DNA from: Alkalihalobacillus pseudalcaliphilus
GTDB lineage: Bacteria > Bacillota > Bacilli > Bacillales > Bacillaceae_D
Direction: 5' to 3'
Assembly: GCF_028610675.1 (NCBI RefSeq)
Contig: NZ_JAQQWS010000004.1
Location: forward strand, 124,001 to 188,000
DNA length: 64,000 bases
The translations under genes and the position numbers were made by a program. Positions 10,370 to 20,722 of the stretch are shown here, piece by piece. The notes under the pieces were generated by a model. It was not told the DNA's origin, searched no databases, and saw only the letters and a program-made list of their open reading frames with translations. Numbering within the stretch: the first letter of the stretch is position 1; each line of letters starts with the position of its first letter.

Positions 10370-11752
10370 ATGTATACGTTATTAGTAGGTTTGAATTATA
10401 AAACGGCACCTGTCGAAATGCGTGAACGCTTTACTTTTACTGAGGATGAATTACCGCAAGCTTTGAATCAGCTACGAAATATGAAGAGTATTTTGGAATG
10501 TGTCATTATTTCTACCTGTAATCGAACGGAAATTTATGTTGTGGCCGATCAACTGCATACAGGCAGACATTTTACGAAAACATTTTTATCAGAATGGTTT
10601 CATATGCCTAAAGATGATTTCACGATGTATTTAGACATTCGTGAAGAAGAGCATGCAGTTGAGCATTTATTAAAAGTATCTTCTGGCTTAGATTCAATGA
10701 TTTTAGGGGAAACCCAAATTCTTGGACAAGTCCGGTCAAGCTTTTTACTGGCACAAGAGCAACAGGTAACAGGGACGATTTTTAACCATTTGTTTAAGCA
10801 GGCGATTACATTTGCTAAGCGTGCTCATTCACAAACGGATATTGGAAAACAGGCTGTATCCGTTAGTTATGCGGCGGTTGAGCTTGGTAAAAAGATATTT
10901 GGACAATTTGACCATAAGCATGTACTCGTTTTAGGTGCAGGAAAAATGAGTGAGCTGACAGCCAAGCATTTACATGGTAATGGAGCAAAAGAAATTACTG
11001 TCATTAATCGGACATATGAGAAAGCAGAAGAACTTGCTGTTAAGTTTGCTGGTCAAGCAAGGGCTTATGCCCAGTTAGAACATTCGTTAACAGAAGTAGA
11101 TATATTAATTACTTCTACAGGAGCACGAGATTTTGTTATCTCTAAAGCAATGGTAGAAAAAGCAATGAAAAAACGTAATGGTAAACCGTTATTTATGGTC
11201 GACATTGCCGTTCCACGTGACCTTGACCCTGAAATTGCGAGTTTTGATAATGTCTTTTTATATGACATTGATGATTTGCAAAATATAGTGGAAGCTAATC
11301 TTGCAGAAAGAAAAAGAGAAGCTGAAAAAATTGAGCTCATGATGGAAGAAGAAATTGTCGCGTTTAAATCTTGGCTTAATATGTTAGGAGTCGTACCGAT
11401 TATTACAGCTCTTCGTTCAAAAGCTTTAACGGTACAAGCAGATACGATGGAAAGTATCGAACGAAAAATGCCTGATTTAACAGAACGCGAACGCAAAGTT
11501 TTAAGTAAACATACGAAAAGTATTGTGAATCAGCTTTTACGTGATCCCATTACACGTGTAAAGGAATTAGCTGGTGATGAAAAGGCAGAAGAGGCCCTGC
11601 AAATGTTTACGAAAATCTTTGCTTTAGAAGATGAGCTTGAGGTTCAAAAACAGAAAGAAAGAATTAAAAAGGCTGAAGAGGAATGGGAGAATGCCAAAAA
11701 ATTAGATGTCGTAGCAGCAAATATACAACAAAAGGCTGCTGTACGCTCTTAA
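10370..11752 (+). CDS. hemA: glutamyl-tRNA reductase
   Basis: A 460-residue NADPH-dependent enzyme that reduces glutamyl-tRNA(Glu) to glutamate-1-semialdehyde, the first committed step of C5 haem synthesis. The catalytic cysteine is C50 in STCNRTE. A Rossmann motif ([14 protein letters not shown]) and a C-terminal dimerisation helix follow. ATG 10370 is preferred because GGGGGTGA at 10354-10361 lies 8 nt upstream; an in-frame GTG at 10358 overlaps that Shine-Dalgarno sequence. First gene of hemAXCDBL, under the PerR box. Confidence 0.97.
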   Translation: MYTLLVGLNYKTAPVEMRERFTFTEDELPQALNQLRNMKSILECVIISTCNRTEIYVVADQLHTGRHFTKTFLSEWFHMPKDDFTMYLDIREEEHAVEHLLKVSSGLDSMILGETQILGQVRSSFLLAQEQQVTGTIFNHLFKQAITFAKRAHSQTDIGKQAVSVSYAAVELGKKIFGQFDHKHVLVLGAGKMSELTAKHLHGNGAKEITVINRTYEKAEELAVKFAGQARAYAQLEHSLTEVDILITSTGARDFVISKAMVEKAMKKRNGKPLFMVDIAVPRDLDPEIASFDNVFLYDIDDLQNIVEANLAERKREAEKIELMMEEEIVAFKSWLNMLGVVPIITALRSKALTVQADTMESIERKMPDLTERERKVLSKHTKSIVNQLLRDPITRVKELAGDEKAEEALQMFTKIFALEDELEVQKQKERIKKAEEEWENAKKLDVVAANIQQKAAVRS

Positions 11753-11772
11753 TAGATAAGGGATGACGACTT

Positions 11773-12585
11773 GTGAATTGGATTTATCCTCTGACGATTG
11801 TCTTATACAGTATTAGTGTCAGTTGTTATTTTGTCGATTTTTTACTAAACAACCGGAGGGTCAATCGAGTGGCTTTCTGGTTGCTTTCGGTTGTGTGGCT
11901 TTTACAAACCGGTTATTTTTTAATTCGTGCCTATACACTAGAGTATATTCCGATCATTAGTCAGACTGATGGGCTCTTTTTTTATGCATGGACGCTTGTG
12001 ACAGTCTCGTTAATGATTAATTGGTTTTTTCGAGTCGATTTCCTTGTGTTCTTTACGAATTTAGTTGGCTTTGCAATGCTAGCTTTTAGTTTATTTGCGA
12101 CAAATCCGAATCATCCTGTTGAGCTTCAGCATTTGCTAAGCCTTGAGCTGATGGTGATTCATATCAGTTTTATTTTCTTATCCTATGCCGCTTTTACTCT
12201 CGCTTTTGCCTTTTCCATTATGTATGTTTTATCGTATCAAATGTTAAAGCGGAAAAATTGGAGTAAGCGACTGCAAAGGTTTGGTTCTTTAACTAGCTTG
12301 GATAAAATGGCTTTTCGCTCGACATTAATTGGAGCACCGTTACTGCTCATCGGGATCATTCAAGGCGTTATTTGGGCGACAGTAGAGCTCGATCAATTTA
12401 TATGGTATGACACTAAGGTGTTAACGTCCTTTCTAACATTAGGGATTTATCTTGTTTATCTGTATAATAGAGTGGTGAAGCATAAGCAAGGTTATGAATT
12501 TGCCCTACTTAATATTGCAGGCTTTTTAGTCCTATGTATTAATTATTTTCTATCAAGTCAATATACGAGCTTTCATTTATGGTAG
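11773..12585 (+). CDS. hemX: HemX, membrane protein affecting HemA level
   Basis: A 270-residue integral membrane protein with about eight hydrophobic segments, in the cytochrome c assembly (CcmC/CcsA) family. In B. subtilis HemX lowers the steady-state level of HemA (established knowledge). The start is a GTG 20 nt after hemA, with GGGATGA upstream. Its position between hemA and hemC and its length (276 aa in B. subtilis) fix the assignment; its exact biochemical activity is unknown. Confidence 0.9.
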   Translation: MNWIYPLTIVLYSISVSCYFVDFLLNNRRVNRVAFWLLSVVWLLQTGYFLIRAYTLEYIPIISQTDGLFFYAWTLVTVSLMINWFFRVDFLVFFTNLVGFAMLAFSLFATNPNHPVELQHLLSLELMVIHISFIFLSYAAFTLAFAFSIMYVLSYQMLKRKNWSKRLQRFGSLTSLDKMAFRSTLIGAPLLLIGIIQGVIWATVELDQFIWYDTKVLTSFLTLGIYLVYLYNRVVKHKQGYEFALLNIAGFLVLCINYFLSSQYTSFHLW

Positions 12586-12611
12586 TGTGAGTAGCAGAAC
12601 GGAGGATTTTT

Positions 12612-13544
12612 ATGAGGAAGATTGTAATCGGTTCAAGAAAAAGTAATTTAGCATTAACACAAACTAATTGGGTCATTGACCAGTTGCAAAAGCTTAACGT
12701 CCCTTTTGAATTTGAAGTAAAAAAAATTGTTACAAAAGGTGATCGTATTTTAGATGTGACGTTATCTAAAGTAGGTGGAAAAGGACTATTTGTTAAAGAA
12801 ATTGAACGTGCCTTAGCAGATGGAGATATTGATATGGCGGTTCATAGTATGAAGGATGTTCCGTCTGAGCTACAACCAGGCTTTACGATTGGAGCTGTAC
12901 CAGAGCGTGAGGATCCACGTGATGCTTTTATTTCAAATGATCATATCAAATTAGCAGACTTACCGAGTGGCTCTATAATCGGGACTAGTAGCTTACGTCG
13001 CTCTGCCCAAATTTTATCATTACGACCTGATTTACAAGTACAATGGATTCGCGGTAACGTTGAAACGAGATTAAAGAAGCTTGAAGAAGAGAATTTCGAT
13101 GCGATTATTCTTGCAGCGGCAGGATTGAAAAGACTAGGTTACTCTGAAAAACTTGTAACCGAATATATTGATAGTACCGATTGTATTCCAGCTGTCGGAC
13201 AAGGGGCTCTTGGCATCGAATGTCGTACAGACGATCAAGAGGTCAGAGATCTTCTTGCTCAAATTAATGATGCCGTAACAGAAAGAATTGTCTCAGCAGA
13301 GCGTGCTTTTCTCCATAAAATTGAAGGTGGTTGTCAGGTGCCGATCGCTGCTTATGGCACACTTTTAGATGACGGCTCTATTTCATTAACGGCTTTAGTC
13401 GGGTCGCCTAATGGAAAAACGATTTTAAAAGAAACACAAGTAGGAGAACATCCAGTTGATTTAGGTGTATCCGTGGCGAATGTGTTATTAGAACAAGGAG
13501 CCCGTGCGATTTTAGAACAAGTAAAAAATGAAAATGGCGAATAA
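12612..13544 (+). CDS. hemC: porphobilinogen deaminase (hydroxymethylbilane synthase)
   Basis: A 310-residue cytosolic enzyme that polymerises four porphobilinogens into hydroxymethylbilane. The cysteine that carries the dipyrromethane cofactor is in EGGCQVPIA. Substrate-binding signatures [10 protein letters not shown] and IRGNVETRL are present. ATG 12612 follows CGGAGG. The 3' end overlaps the likely hemD start. Confidence 0.97.
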   Translation: MRKIVIGSRKSNLALTQTNWVIDQLQKLNVPFEFEVKKIVTKGDRILDVTLSKVGGKGLFVKEIERALADGDIDMAVHSMKDVPSELQPGFTIGAVPEREDPRDAFISNDHIKLADLPSGSIIGTSSLRRSAQILSLRPDLQVQWIRGNVETRLKKLEEENFDAIILAAAGLKRLGYSEKLVTEYIDSTDCIPAVGQGALGIECRTDDQEVRDLLAQINDAVTERIVSAERAFLHKIEGGCQVPIAAYGTLLDDGSISLTALVGSPNGKTILKETQVGEHPVDLGVSVANVLLEQGARAILEQVKNENGE

Positions 13545-14343
13545 GATGCCAAAGGGTGAAGCGTTACAAGGCAAACATGTGGTTGTCACGAGAGCGGCTC
13601 ATCAAGGCACGGAATTTGAAACGCAACTAAAGGCTGCTGGTGCTTTTGTCACACAGATGCCATTACTCACATTTGAACGCACCGAGTTAACAGAAATGGA
13701 AAAGGAAGCTGTTTCTCACTTTCAGACGTTTGACTGGCTCGTTTTTACGAGTAGTAATGGTGTTCGTTTTTTTATGGACGCTTTATCCTCTTTTGGGATA
13801 GAATCTGAACCTACATCTTGGCCTCAAATCGCTGTAGTTGGTGAGAAAACAGCGGCTACACTTAGAGAATATCAACTTCAGGAGAAGCTCGTTCCTAAGG
13901 AATATGTCGCTGAGCGTTTTTTAGAGGAGCTACAAGAACTGGTAAATAGTGAGGATTCTGTGTTGTTGATTAGAGGTAAGCTCGGGCGTAGGCTCATAGC
14001 GGAACAGCTTTCACAACTTGTTCAAAAGCTGACTGAAGTGACTGTCTATGATACGGTGTTTCCAGCTGAAGCGCAGGAACAGTTTAAACATTTGTGTGAT
14101 CAGCATATTGACCTTTTTACATTTACAAGTTCCTCGACGGTCCACCATTTTGTTCAACTTTTACAGGAATTCAAACTAGACTGGCAGGAATATCCATGGA
14201 ACTTTGCTTGTATTGGTCCAATCGCAGCCAAGACATGTAGACATTATGGACTACCTGTTGTCATTATGCCTGATACATATACGATTGAGGCTTTATCGAA
14301 TGCGATTATCGCGTATTATGAGGAGGAGAAAAGTAATGAGTGA
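13528..14343 (+). CDS. hemD: uroporphyrinogen-III synthase
   Basis: Up to 271 residues. It cyclises hydroxymethylbilane with inversion of ring D. The family is poorly conserved; the N-terminal GKHVVVTRA, the [10 protein letters not shown] motif and the C-terminal [10 protein letters not shown] motif are typical. The start is uncertain: ATGs at 13528, 13534 and 13546 are all in frame, none with a good Shine-Dalgarno sequence, and the first two overlap the hemC stop. Its stop codon overlaps the hemB start region. Confidence 0.92.
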   Translation: MKMANKMPKGEALQGKHVVVTRAAHQGTEFETQLKAAGAFVTQMPLLTFERTELTEMEKEAVSHFQTFDWLVFTSSNGVRFFMDALSSFGIESEPTSWPQIAVVGEKTAATLREYQLQEKLVPKEYVAERFLEELQELVNSEDSVLLIRGKLGRRLIAEQLSQLVQKLTEVTVYDTVFPAEAQEQFKHLCDQHIDLFTFTSSSTVHHFVQLLQEFKLDWQEYPWNFACIGPIAAKTCRHYGLPVVIMPDTYTIEALSNAIIAYYEEEKSNE

Positions 14344-15316
14344 GATTCAATTTAACCGTCACCGTAGGCTGAGACAAAGTAAAAGCATGCGGAATATGGT
14401 TCGTGAAACGAGTGTTAGTGTGCATGACTTTATTCACCCTATTTTTGTCATTGAGGGGGAACAAATAAAAAATGAGATTGCCTCGATGCCAAATGTGTTT
14501 CAATGGTCTCTTGATCTTTTGGATGAAGAAATAGATGAAGTGGTCAAACTTGGTATTCAATCCGTCATTATTTTTGGTGTGCCTGCCCATAAGGATGAAA
14601 AAGGAAGTTTGGCTTATGATGATCAAGGTATTGTGCAAAAGGCAATTCGCCAAATTAAAGCAAGACATCCAGAGCTAACCGTTATCGCTGATACATGCTT
14701 ATGTCAATACACTGACCACGGACATTGTGGAATTGTAAAAGACGGACAGGTTTTAAATGACCCGACCTTGGATTTATTAGCTCAAACAGCGGTTTCCCAA
14801 GCAAAGGCAGGAGCAGATGTGATTGCTCCTTCTAATATGATGGATGGATTTGTTGCGGCGATTCGCCATGGTTTAGATGGTGCAGGTTTTGAAGAGGTAC
14901 CGATTATGTCCTATGCGGTAAAATATGCTTCGGCTTTTTATGGCCCGTTTCGAGATGCGGCTCACAGTACGCCCCAATTTGGTGACAGAAAAACCTATCA
15001 AATGGATCCTGCCAATCGTTTAGAAGCCTTGCGCGAGGCCCAATCTGATATGGAAGAAGGAGCCGATTTCTTAATTGTTAAGCCTGCTCTTTCCTATTTA
15101 GATGTGATTCGTGAGGTAAAGGATTATTCAGGCATGCCAGTTGTCGCTTATAATGTAAGTGGTGAATATTCCATGATCAAAGCAGCTAGTCAAAACGGTT
15201 GGGTTGATGAGAAAGCGATTGTTTTGGAAAAGCTCATGAGTATGAAGCGAGCGGGTGCGGATATTATTCTAACTTACCATGCCAAAGATGCGGCAAAGTG
15301 GTTAAAGGAACAATAA
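14336..15316 (+). CDS. hemB: delta-aminolevulinic acid dehydratase (porphobilinogen synthase)
   Basis: A 326-residue enzyme that condenses two 5-aminolevulinates into porphobilinogen. The active-site lysines are in MSYAVKYAS and FLIVKPALS. The cysteine-rich metal site [14 protein letters not shown] indicates a zinc-dependent form. ATG 14336 overlaps the hemD stop (14341-14343) and is preceded by AGGAGGAG with 7-nt spacing. The frame is open further upstream, but that part is hemD read out of frame. Confidence 0.97.
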   Translation: MSEIQFNRHRRLRQSKSMRNMVRETSVSVHDFIHPIFVIEGEQIKNEIASMPNVFQWSLDLLDEEIDEVVKLGIQSVIIFGVPAHKDEKGSLAYDDQGIVQKAIRQIKARHPELTVIADTCLCQYTDHGHCGIVKDGQVLNDPTLDLLAQTAVSQAKAGADVIAPSNMMDGFVAAIRHGLDGAGFEEVPIMSYAVKYASAFYGPFRDAAHSTPQFGDRKTYQMDPANRLEALREAQSDMEEGADFLIVKPALSYLDVIREVKDYSGMPVVAYNVSGEYSMIKAASQNGWVDEKAIVLEKLMSMKRAGADIILTYHAKDAAKWLKEQ

Positions 15317-15334
15317 TTGAAGGAGGAACAACAC

Positions 15335-16621
15335 ATGCGATCATTTAATAAATCAGAAGAGGCTTTTCAAAAAGCATTACCATTAATGCCAGGTGGGGTT
15401 AATAGCCCTGTTCGTGCATTTAAGTCTGTTGATATGAACCCTGTATATATGGAGAGTGGGAAAGGCTCGAAAATATATGATATTGATGGAAATGAATATA
15501 TCGACTATGTGCTTTCATGGGGGCCTTTAATTTTAGGGCATGCCGATGAACAAGTCGTGGAGAAGTTAAAAGCAGCAACAGAAAAAGGAACAAGCTTTGG
15601 TGCTCCTAATGAGATGGAAACAAAGCTAGCAGAGCTAGTTATTGACCGTGTTCCTTCTGTGGAAGTTGTCCGTATGGTTAATTCAGGAACGGAAGCGACC
15701 ATGAGTGCTCTTCGTTTAGCTCGCGGATATACAGGTAAAAATAAAATCCTAAAGTTCGTAGGCTGCTACCATGGACATGGCGATTCTTTATTAATTAAAG
15801 CAGGATCTGGTGTGGCAACATTAGGTTTGCCTGATAGCCCTGGTGTTCCAGAGTCAGTTGCTCAAAATACATTAACCGTTAACTATAATGATTTAGAGAG
15901 TGTTCAATATGCATTTGATACGTTTGGTGATGATATTGCGGCTGTCATTGTAGAACCTGTTGCAGGTAATATGGGGGTTGTTCCTCCAATTGCAGGTTTT
16001 CTAGAAGGTTTACGAGAGATTACAAAAAAGCATGGTTCTCTATTAATTTTTGATGAGGTTATGACCGGCTTCCGTGTTGGCTATCATTGTGCACAAGGCA
16101 CTTTAGGAGTAACACCTGATTTAACATGTTTAGGAAAAGTTATTGGTGGCGGACTTCCAGTTGGTGCCTTCGGTGGTAAGCGTGAAATTATGGAACAAAT
16201 TGCTCCAAGCGGTCCAATTTATCAAGCGGGCACACTTTCTGGTAATCCACTCGCGATGACAGCGGGTTACGAGACGTTGTCACAATTGAGACCAGCTGAT
16301 TATGATCGTTTTGAACAATTAGCGGAGCGTTTAGAAAATGGCTTAGTTGCTGCCGCAAAAAAGCATCGTATCCCACATACGGTTAATCGAATCGGTTCGA
16401 TGGTTGGCTTTTTCTTTACAGATGAGCATGTCATCAATTTTGATGTTGCAAAAACATCTAATGTTGAGTACTTTGCTCAATATTTCAGGGAAATGCTACA
16501 GCAAGGTGTATCATTACCACCATCGCAATTCGAAGGAATGTTTTTATCAACGAAACATACGGAAGATGATATTGACCGAACGATTGCAGCAGCAGAAGTT
16601 GCTTTTTCAAAAATAAACTAG
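15335..16621 (+). CDS. hemL: glutamate-1-semialdehyde 2,1-aminomutase
   Basis: A 428-residue PLP enzyme of aminotransferase fold class I that turns glutamate-1-semialdehyde into 5-aminolevulinate. The PLP lysine is in [10 protein letters not shown] and the cofactor-binding aspartate in [12 protein letters not shown] 15335 follows AGGAGG with 8-nt spacing; the frame is open a few codons upstream at a TTG that overlaps that binding site. Last gene of the haem operon, closed by a terminator. Confidence 0.97.
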   Translation: MRSFNKSEEAFQKALPLMPGGVNSPVRAFKSVDMNPVYMESGKGSKIYDIDGNEYIDYVLSWGPLILGHADEQVVEKLKAATEKGTSFGAPNEMETKLAELVIDRVPSVEVVRMVNSGTEATMSALRLARGYTGKNKILKFVGCYHGHGDSLLIKAGSGVATLGLPDSPGVPESVAQNTLTVNYNDLESVQYAFDTFGDDIAAVIVEPVAGNMGVVPPIAGFLEGLREITKKHGSLLIFDEVMTGFRVGYHCAQGTLGVTPDLTCLGKVIGGGLPVGAFGGKREIMEQIAPSGPIYQAGTLSGNPLAMTAGYETLSQLRPADYDRFEQLAERLENGLVAAAKKHRIPHTVNRIGSMVGFFFTDEHVINFDVAKTSNVEYFAQYFREMLQQGVSLPPSQFEGMFLSTKHTEDDIDRTIAAAEVAFSKIN

Positions 16622-16637
16622 AGTAAAGGTACTCTCC

Positions 16638-16680
16638 ATACCCCTTTCTTAGACGTATTGTCTAGTAGGGGTATTTTTTA
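16638..16680 (+). terminator. terminator of hemAXCDBL
   Basis: The outer stem ATACCCCT against AGGGGTAT encloses an inner TAGAC/GTCTA stem; a TTTTTTA tail follows. Confidence 0.85.
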
Positions 16681-16875
16681 TTGGGAATGTATGGGCATGT
16701 AAGTAGATCATGGGTATTGGAGTTGCTGGAATTAGGTCAACTGAATGAAGTGATGCGGATACGTGTCTATGTTTGCATCTGTTAGCTGGAACAAACCTGG
16801 AGTCTTCATGGCTAGTCACGCTATCATTTAACTAAGTATCTCCAATGGATTGGGGTTCTTTTTCCTTGCTCCTTA
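16681..16875. other. intergenic, nothing recognised
   Basis: About 195 bp after the hemL terminator with no gene and no clear repeat. The spoVID promoter begins at 16876. Confidence 0.5.
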
Positions 16876-16904
16876 TCATATTCTTTAATGACTTGTCATA
16901 GAGT
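16876..16904 (+). promoter_or_regulatory. sigma-E promoter of spoVID operon
   Basis: TCATATT at 16876-16882 fits the sigma-E -35 KMATATT exactly. After exactly 14 nt comes CATAGAGT at 16897-16904, which differs from CATACANT at one defined position. It predicts mother-cell transcription starting about 70 nt before spoVID, as expected for a coat morphogenesis gene. Confidence 0.75.
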
Positions 16905-16979
16905 TTAATTGTGTACGTAACATCATTCGAACAGAGCTATGAGTAAGTTAGATAGTAGAATTAAGGGAGGTAATCAGAA

Positions 16980-18164
16980 ATGACACAGGAACACCCTTCA
17001 AAATTATCTTTTTCTATTGAAGAGTCAGTTTGGCTGAATAAAGGTCAAGAAGTGAAAGAAGTTCTTTCTATGTCTTTAGAGCCAGAAATTACAATCGAAG
17101 AAAATAACCAAAATGTGTGTATTAAAGGTGGGCTACGATTATTAGGGGAGTATATTGCGGTCAGTCGTGAAGAAGCAGAGCTTCAACCTGATCAACCTTT
17201 AGAGGATCAAATCACATATCGGTCTGTGGAAGAGTTTCATATAACGGATGAGGGTAAAGGTGAGATCAAACACTTTTTCCCGATTGATGTGACGATTCCA
17301 ACGAGTCGTATTCATAACTTAGCAGATGTATATGTAAAAGTAGAATCGTTTGATTACGATTTACCAGAGAAAAGCTGCATACAGCTCACAGCCGATGTGA
17401 CGATCAGCGGGATGTCAACGCAGCAAGAGGTAGATAGAGAAGATGAGGACTATGTAGAAGACGTTGACTATGAAGAAGAAGGGGCGGAGCTTGAGGAAGG
17501 TACCTTCAGTTTTGAAGCGAAAAAAGCGGATGAATTAGAAGTGACACATCGTGAGTCACCACCGACGTATGAAGAATCTGCTGGTGAAATCGAAGAGCAA
17601 GAGATTGAAGAAGAACTTAGCATGGAGACCGAACGAGAAGAGGAACCAGAAGTGGCATCACGTCCGATTCCGGCTCCTAAGCTTGAAGTTGCAGCCAAAA
17701 ATGAAAAGCAGCCATTAGAATATTTGTATAAGAAAAAAGACAAACAAGAAGGGCCAAAAGCCGCGTTAGAGAACGAAGAGACTGTACCTGATTCCAAAGA
17801 GGAGCCAGCGCTTGCTATGATGCGTTCTAGTGCGACTGCTTTTGAGGAAGAAGTGGAAGAGGAACGAGAAGAGGTTATAGAACATGTAGGTGTACAGGAA
17901 GAAGATGATGAACCTGTTGAGAGTGAAGAAGTAGAGAGACCACGTAAAGAAGAAAATGCACTCTATTTAACAAAAATGCTCACAAAGGGTGAGGAAAAGT
18001 TCTCGAGGTGGAAAATGTGCATTATTCAAGAGAATGAATCTTTAGATGCAATTGCAGAGCGTTATGATATACCTGCAAGCACATTAATTCGTTTTAACCG
18101 ACTAAAAGAAGACCAAGTGGAGGAAGGCCAAATCCTATATATTCCTGTGACTAATCAATCGTAA
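16980..18164 (+). CDS. spoVID: stage VI sporulation protein D (coat morphogenesis)
   Basis: A 394-residue mother-cell protein needed for encasement of the forespore by coat proteins (known for B. subtilis SpoVID). The N-terminal SpoVID domain (residues about 5-150) is followed by a very acidic low-complexity middle rich in EE/EV repeats. A C-terminal LysM domain (about 345-392, with DAIAERYDIPASTLIRFN) may bind peptidoglycan or, as in SpoVID, contact other morphogens. It is shorter than the B. subtilis protein (575 aa), the difference lying in the acidic middle. The ribosome binding site is GGGAGGT. The stop overlaps the next start (TAATG). Confidence 0.93.
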   Translation: MTQEHPSKLSFSIEESVWLNKGQEVKEVLSMSLEPEITIEENNQNVCIKGGLRLLGEYIAVSREEAELQPDQPLEDQITYRSVEEFHITDEGKGEIKHFFPIDVTIPTSRIHNLADVYVKVESFDYDLPEKSCIQLTADVTISGMSTQQEVDREDEDYVEDVDYEEEGAELEEGTFSFEAKKADELEVTHRESPPTYEESAGEIEEQEIEEELSMETEREEEPEVASRPIPAPKLEVAAKNEKQPLEYLYKKKDKQEGPKAALENEETVPDSKEEPALAMMRSSATAFEEEVEEEREEVIEHVGVQEEDDEPVESEEVERPRKEENALYLTKMLTKGEEKFSRWKMCIIQENESLDAIAERYDIPASTLIRFNRLKEDQVEEGQILYIPVTNQS

Positions 18165-19108
18165 TGAGCGTCACTAGTAAGAGGGATAAATCAGTGGAAT
18201 TAGTGGATTGTCTAAAAGAGCATTACCAATGGCAGGATGCACAATTTATCAATCAAGCTATTCTTAAAACCGACCAAGGTAGAAAAAGGATTCAATATTG
18301 GCAGGATCAAGATATTTTAGAATGGCAGATAGAATGGCGTGACCAATGCAGTGTCACGCCACATGTACTCATTGATCGGATGATTCGCACAAAGGAAGAA
18401 GAGGCGTTTATTGAGTGGAAAACAGGTTGGGTCACCGTTCATGATGACCTAGAGGATTATTTTACGGAGAAAGGAAAGGAGGAGCAATGGGGGACATTAT
18501 TAGGTGCAATGATTGAGCACGGTCAACAGACTAAGTCAACCGTTTCTCCGAGAGTAATCGCTAAGCAAAAATATGAAGATCTAGAATTATTACTTCCAAT
18601 CTTAAAAAGTGAGCAACGTGAATTATTAACAAGCTGTTTAAAGGAAGTTCGCTTTCGTCTAAACAAAGCCGATCAATTAAAACGTTTAGTTGAAGGAATA
18701 CAACCACCACTCATGGACCAAGTCTATTCTGTTCGTCAAGCGAAGAAGGTATATCAAGTTCTTTTTTGGAATGGCACGATAGAAGCCCCGATTCGTTCCT
18801 ATCAAGGGATCAGGCATTTACTCAACTATTGGTTACATGAACATGGCGAACAGTCATTAGGCCAAGTATTAGATAAAATGAGATCGCATGAGGCGTTTAA
18901 TGAGCATCAAACGATGCTTTTGTTAGCGGAGTGCTTACTGCCCTATGAACTAAATCGTATCACAGAGGAAATTCATAGAACGGATGTTACTGATCATGAT
19001 ATTGAACAAGCTATTCATTTCTCTTTAGTAGAATGGGAACGCTCGAAAAAACTTGTCAGCTTTTTAAGTCGCTGGTTTGATCAGCAAAAGAAGGTGATTC
19101 CGTCTTGA
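18164..19108 (+). CDS. unrecognised protein in the spore-coat operon
   Basis: 314 residues from ATG 18164, which overlaps the spoVID stop. An alternative GTG at 18194 (304 residues) has a better ribosome binding site (GAGGGA, 7-nt spacing). The protein is hydrophilic, rich in Gln, Glu, Lys and Trp, and predicted mostly helical, with no signal peptide, membrane segment or catalytic motif that I recognise. It is wedged between spoVID and ysxE with overlaps on both sides, so it is almost certainly co-expressed under sigma-E and may be a coat-associated protein. B. subtilis has spoVID and ysxE adjacent without such a gene. Confidence 0.8.
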   Translation: MSVTSKRDKSVELVDCLKEHYQWQDAQFINQAILKTDQGRKRIQYWQDQDILEWQIEWRDQCSVTPHVLIDRMIRTKEEEAFIEWKTGWVTVHDDLEDYFTEKGKEEQWGTLLGAMIEHGQQTKSTVSPRVIAKQKYEDLELLLPILKSEQRELLTSCLKEVRFRLNKADQLKRLVEGIQPPLMDQVYSVRQAKKVYQVLFWNGTIEAPIRSYQGIRHLLNYWLHEHGEQSLGQVLDKMRSHEAFNEHQTMLLLAECLLPYELNRITEEIHRTDVTDHDIEQAIHFSLVEWERSKKLVSFLSRWFDQQKKVIPS

Positions 19109-20121
19109 AACATGAGCAAGAAAACTTGTATGCTTCAATCCTTTTTTATTATGATATTTACCCACAGTCGATTGAGGATCTGGGAAAAGTAAAACGTGTT
19201 CAAACCGGACGAGGACATTATGCTTTGAAAGAGACATCCATGACATCGCTCCAAGCAGATGAATTTGTGCAGGCGATGCGCATGCTGACTAAGCATAATT
19301 ATCGTCAGGTCGTGCCGATTATGCCAACAAAATATGGGGAATACACCATTTCGACCGATGATAAAACATATTATTTGATGCCGTGGGTCGAGCCCGTAGA
19401 ATATTTGGGACGGGAAACGTTAGAGGAAAAAATCATCGCACAAATGGCAGTTGTTCATCGTTTAACGGTTCAAACACAGAAATTTTCTAAAGAGGCGATC
19501 GAACAATCTTATCAACGCCTGCTCGATCATTGGGAATTGAGAAGATTAGAATTAAACCGATTCGCTGATGTAGTCGAAGTGAAAACGTATATGTCACCAT
19601 TTGAGCTTTCTTTTATCACACATGCCCATATGCTTGATACGATGTCGGAACGTGCTAAATATCATTTAGAGAAATGGTATGAGGCGTGTTTAGAAAAAGA
19701 AAAATATCGTACGGTTTTGTGTCACGGCCGCTTATCTCGCTCACATTCAATTGTAAATATGGAAAACGAGCCAATTTTAATAAATTTTGAGAAGGCAAGT
19801 CTAGATACACCTGCACGTGATATCGCTGGGTTTTGCAGGTACAGTTTTCCGAGGGCGATGTGGTCAGAGGATGAGGTATTGAAATGGTTTTTTCGTTATG
19901 AGCGTCATCTGCCTCTACTTGATGAAGAAAAGCATCTAATCTGTGCCTATCTTAACTTCCCTGAACCCGTAGTATTTGCCGTTGAGGCTTATGTGAACAA
20001 ACGCCGTTCTAAAAGTGAAATTGAGCATGTACAAAGATTAGAGAAACGATTACTTTCAATGAGGAAGGTGCAAAGGCTAACGCAGAAGCTCATTGTCGAA
20101 CAGGAGCAAGAACAGCAATAG
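19105..20121 (+). CDS. ysxE: spore coat protein YsxE, CotS/YutH kinase-like family
   Basis: 338 residues with an aminoglycoside-phosphotransferase-like fold typical of CotS-family coat proteins. The lysine-bearing strand is HYALKET, and a CHGRLSRSHSIVN stretch sits where the catalytic loop HGD..N would be, with the aspartate replaced by arginine, so phosphotransfer is doubtful. Start is TTG 19105 with AAGGTGA upstream, overlapping the preceding stop. Third gene of the spoVID operon, ended by a terminator. Confidence 0.85.
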   Translation: MKHEQENLYASILFYYDIYPQSIEDLGKVKRVQTGRGHYALKETSMTSLQADEFVQAMRMLTKHNYRQVVPIMPTKYGEYTISTDDKTYYLMPWVEPVEYLGRETLEEKIIAQMAVVHRLTVQTQKFSKEAIEQSYQRLLDHWELRRLELNRFADVVEVKTYMSPFELSFITHAHMLDTMSERAKYHLEKWYEACLEKEKYRTVLCHGRLSRSHSIVNMENEPILINFEKASLDTPARDIAGFCRYSFPRAMWSEDEVLKWFFRYERHLPLLDEEKHLICAYLNFPEPVVFAVEAYVNKRRSKSEIEHVQRLEKRLLSMRKVQRLTQKLIVEQEQEQQ

Positions 20122-20151
20122 GAGAAGGATGATGGTTATGATGAAATAAGG

Positions 20152-20196
20152 GGAGTTGCTTCACTAGGTTCAACTAGGATGGAGCGACTCTTTTTT
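20152..20196 (+). terminator. terminator of spoVID operon
   Basis: GAGTTGCT at 20153-20160 pairs with AGCGACTC at 20183-20190 (one G-U) across a 22-nt loop; TTTTTT follows. Confidence 0.7.
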
Positions 20197-20361
20197 ATGG
20201 AAAGAAAATCAAGCTTGTGTGAAGCAGGCCAAAAACGGCGGGTGTTTGGTGTAATCTTGATGGACAAGTATGCTGAACCCGCTGTAATAACTCAAGAGTT
20301 GGCCCCCCGTTCATGGAACTCGTATTTGTTTTTACAAGATAGTTTGTTCATGCATTATCAA

Positions 20362-20562
20362 TTACCAAAGCTTAAACCAGATAGACGCATACATAACCAC
20401 CATGATAGTTAATAGTAAGACATCAAAAACACTAGGTAATAAGAGGGTCCGAATAAATTGGAAGCAAATAAGTGGTAATAAAAATTGACCACAAAGATCG
20501 CGAAATTTTCCGAGCCAGTTATGTCTTTTCGGCTTCGTGTAATAACGCATTCGATTCGCCAT
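20362..20562 (-). CDS. small membrane protein, unknown
   Basis: 66 residues on the minus strand. ATG 20562 is preceded by GAAAGGAGCG with 6-nt spacing, a strong ribosome binding site that argues for a real gene. A basic N-terminus (RMRYYTKPKRHNW) is followed by two hydrophobic stretches (about 27-42 and 45-60). It stands alone between the ysxE terminator and the valS leader, on the opposite strand. I do not recognise the family. Confidence 0.7.
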   Translation of the reverse strand: MANRMRYYTKPKRHNWLGKFRDLCGQFLLPLICFQFIRTLLLPSVFDVLLLTIMVVMYASIWFKLW

Positions 20563-20686
20563 GTTTTTCGCTCCTTTCACAAAACTTGATAGTATAGGCT
20601 ATGCAAAATTGTTAGGGATGGAAACTGATTCTTTACATGGTTTTAGCTATTATGAATGAAAATCAAAAAAATGGGCGAAGCTGTTA

Positions 20687-20716
20687 TTGACAAGGGCTAT
20701 GAAGTTTGATTACAAT
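20687..20716 (+). promoter_or_regulatory. sigma-A promoter of valS leader
   Basis: A perfect TTGACA (20687-20692), an 18-nt spacer and TACAAT (20711-20716). It starts transcription at about 20723. Confidence 0.8.
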
Positions 20717-20722
20717 TACGTA

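Noticed and set aside
14306..14668. 120-codon minus-strand frame across hemD/hemB
   Set aside because: Shadow of strongly conserved hem genes; no start signals.
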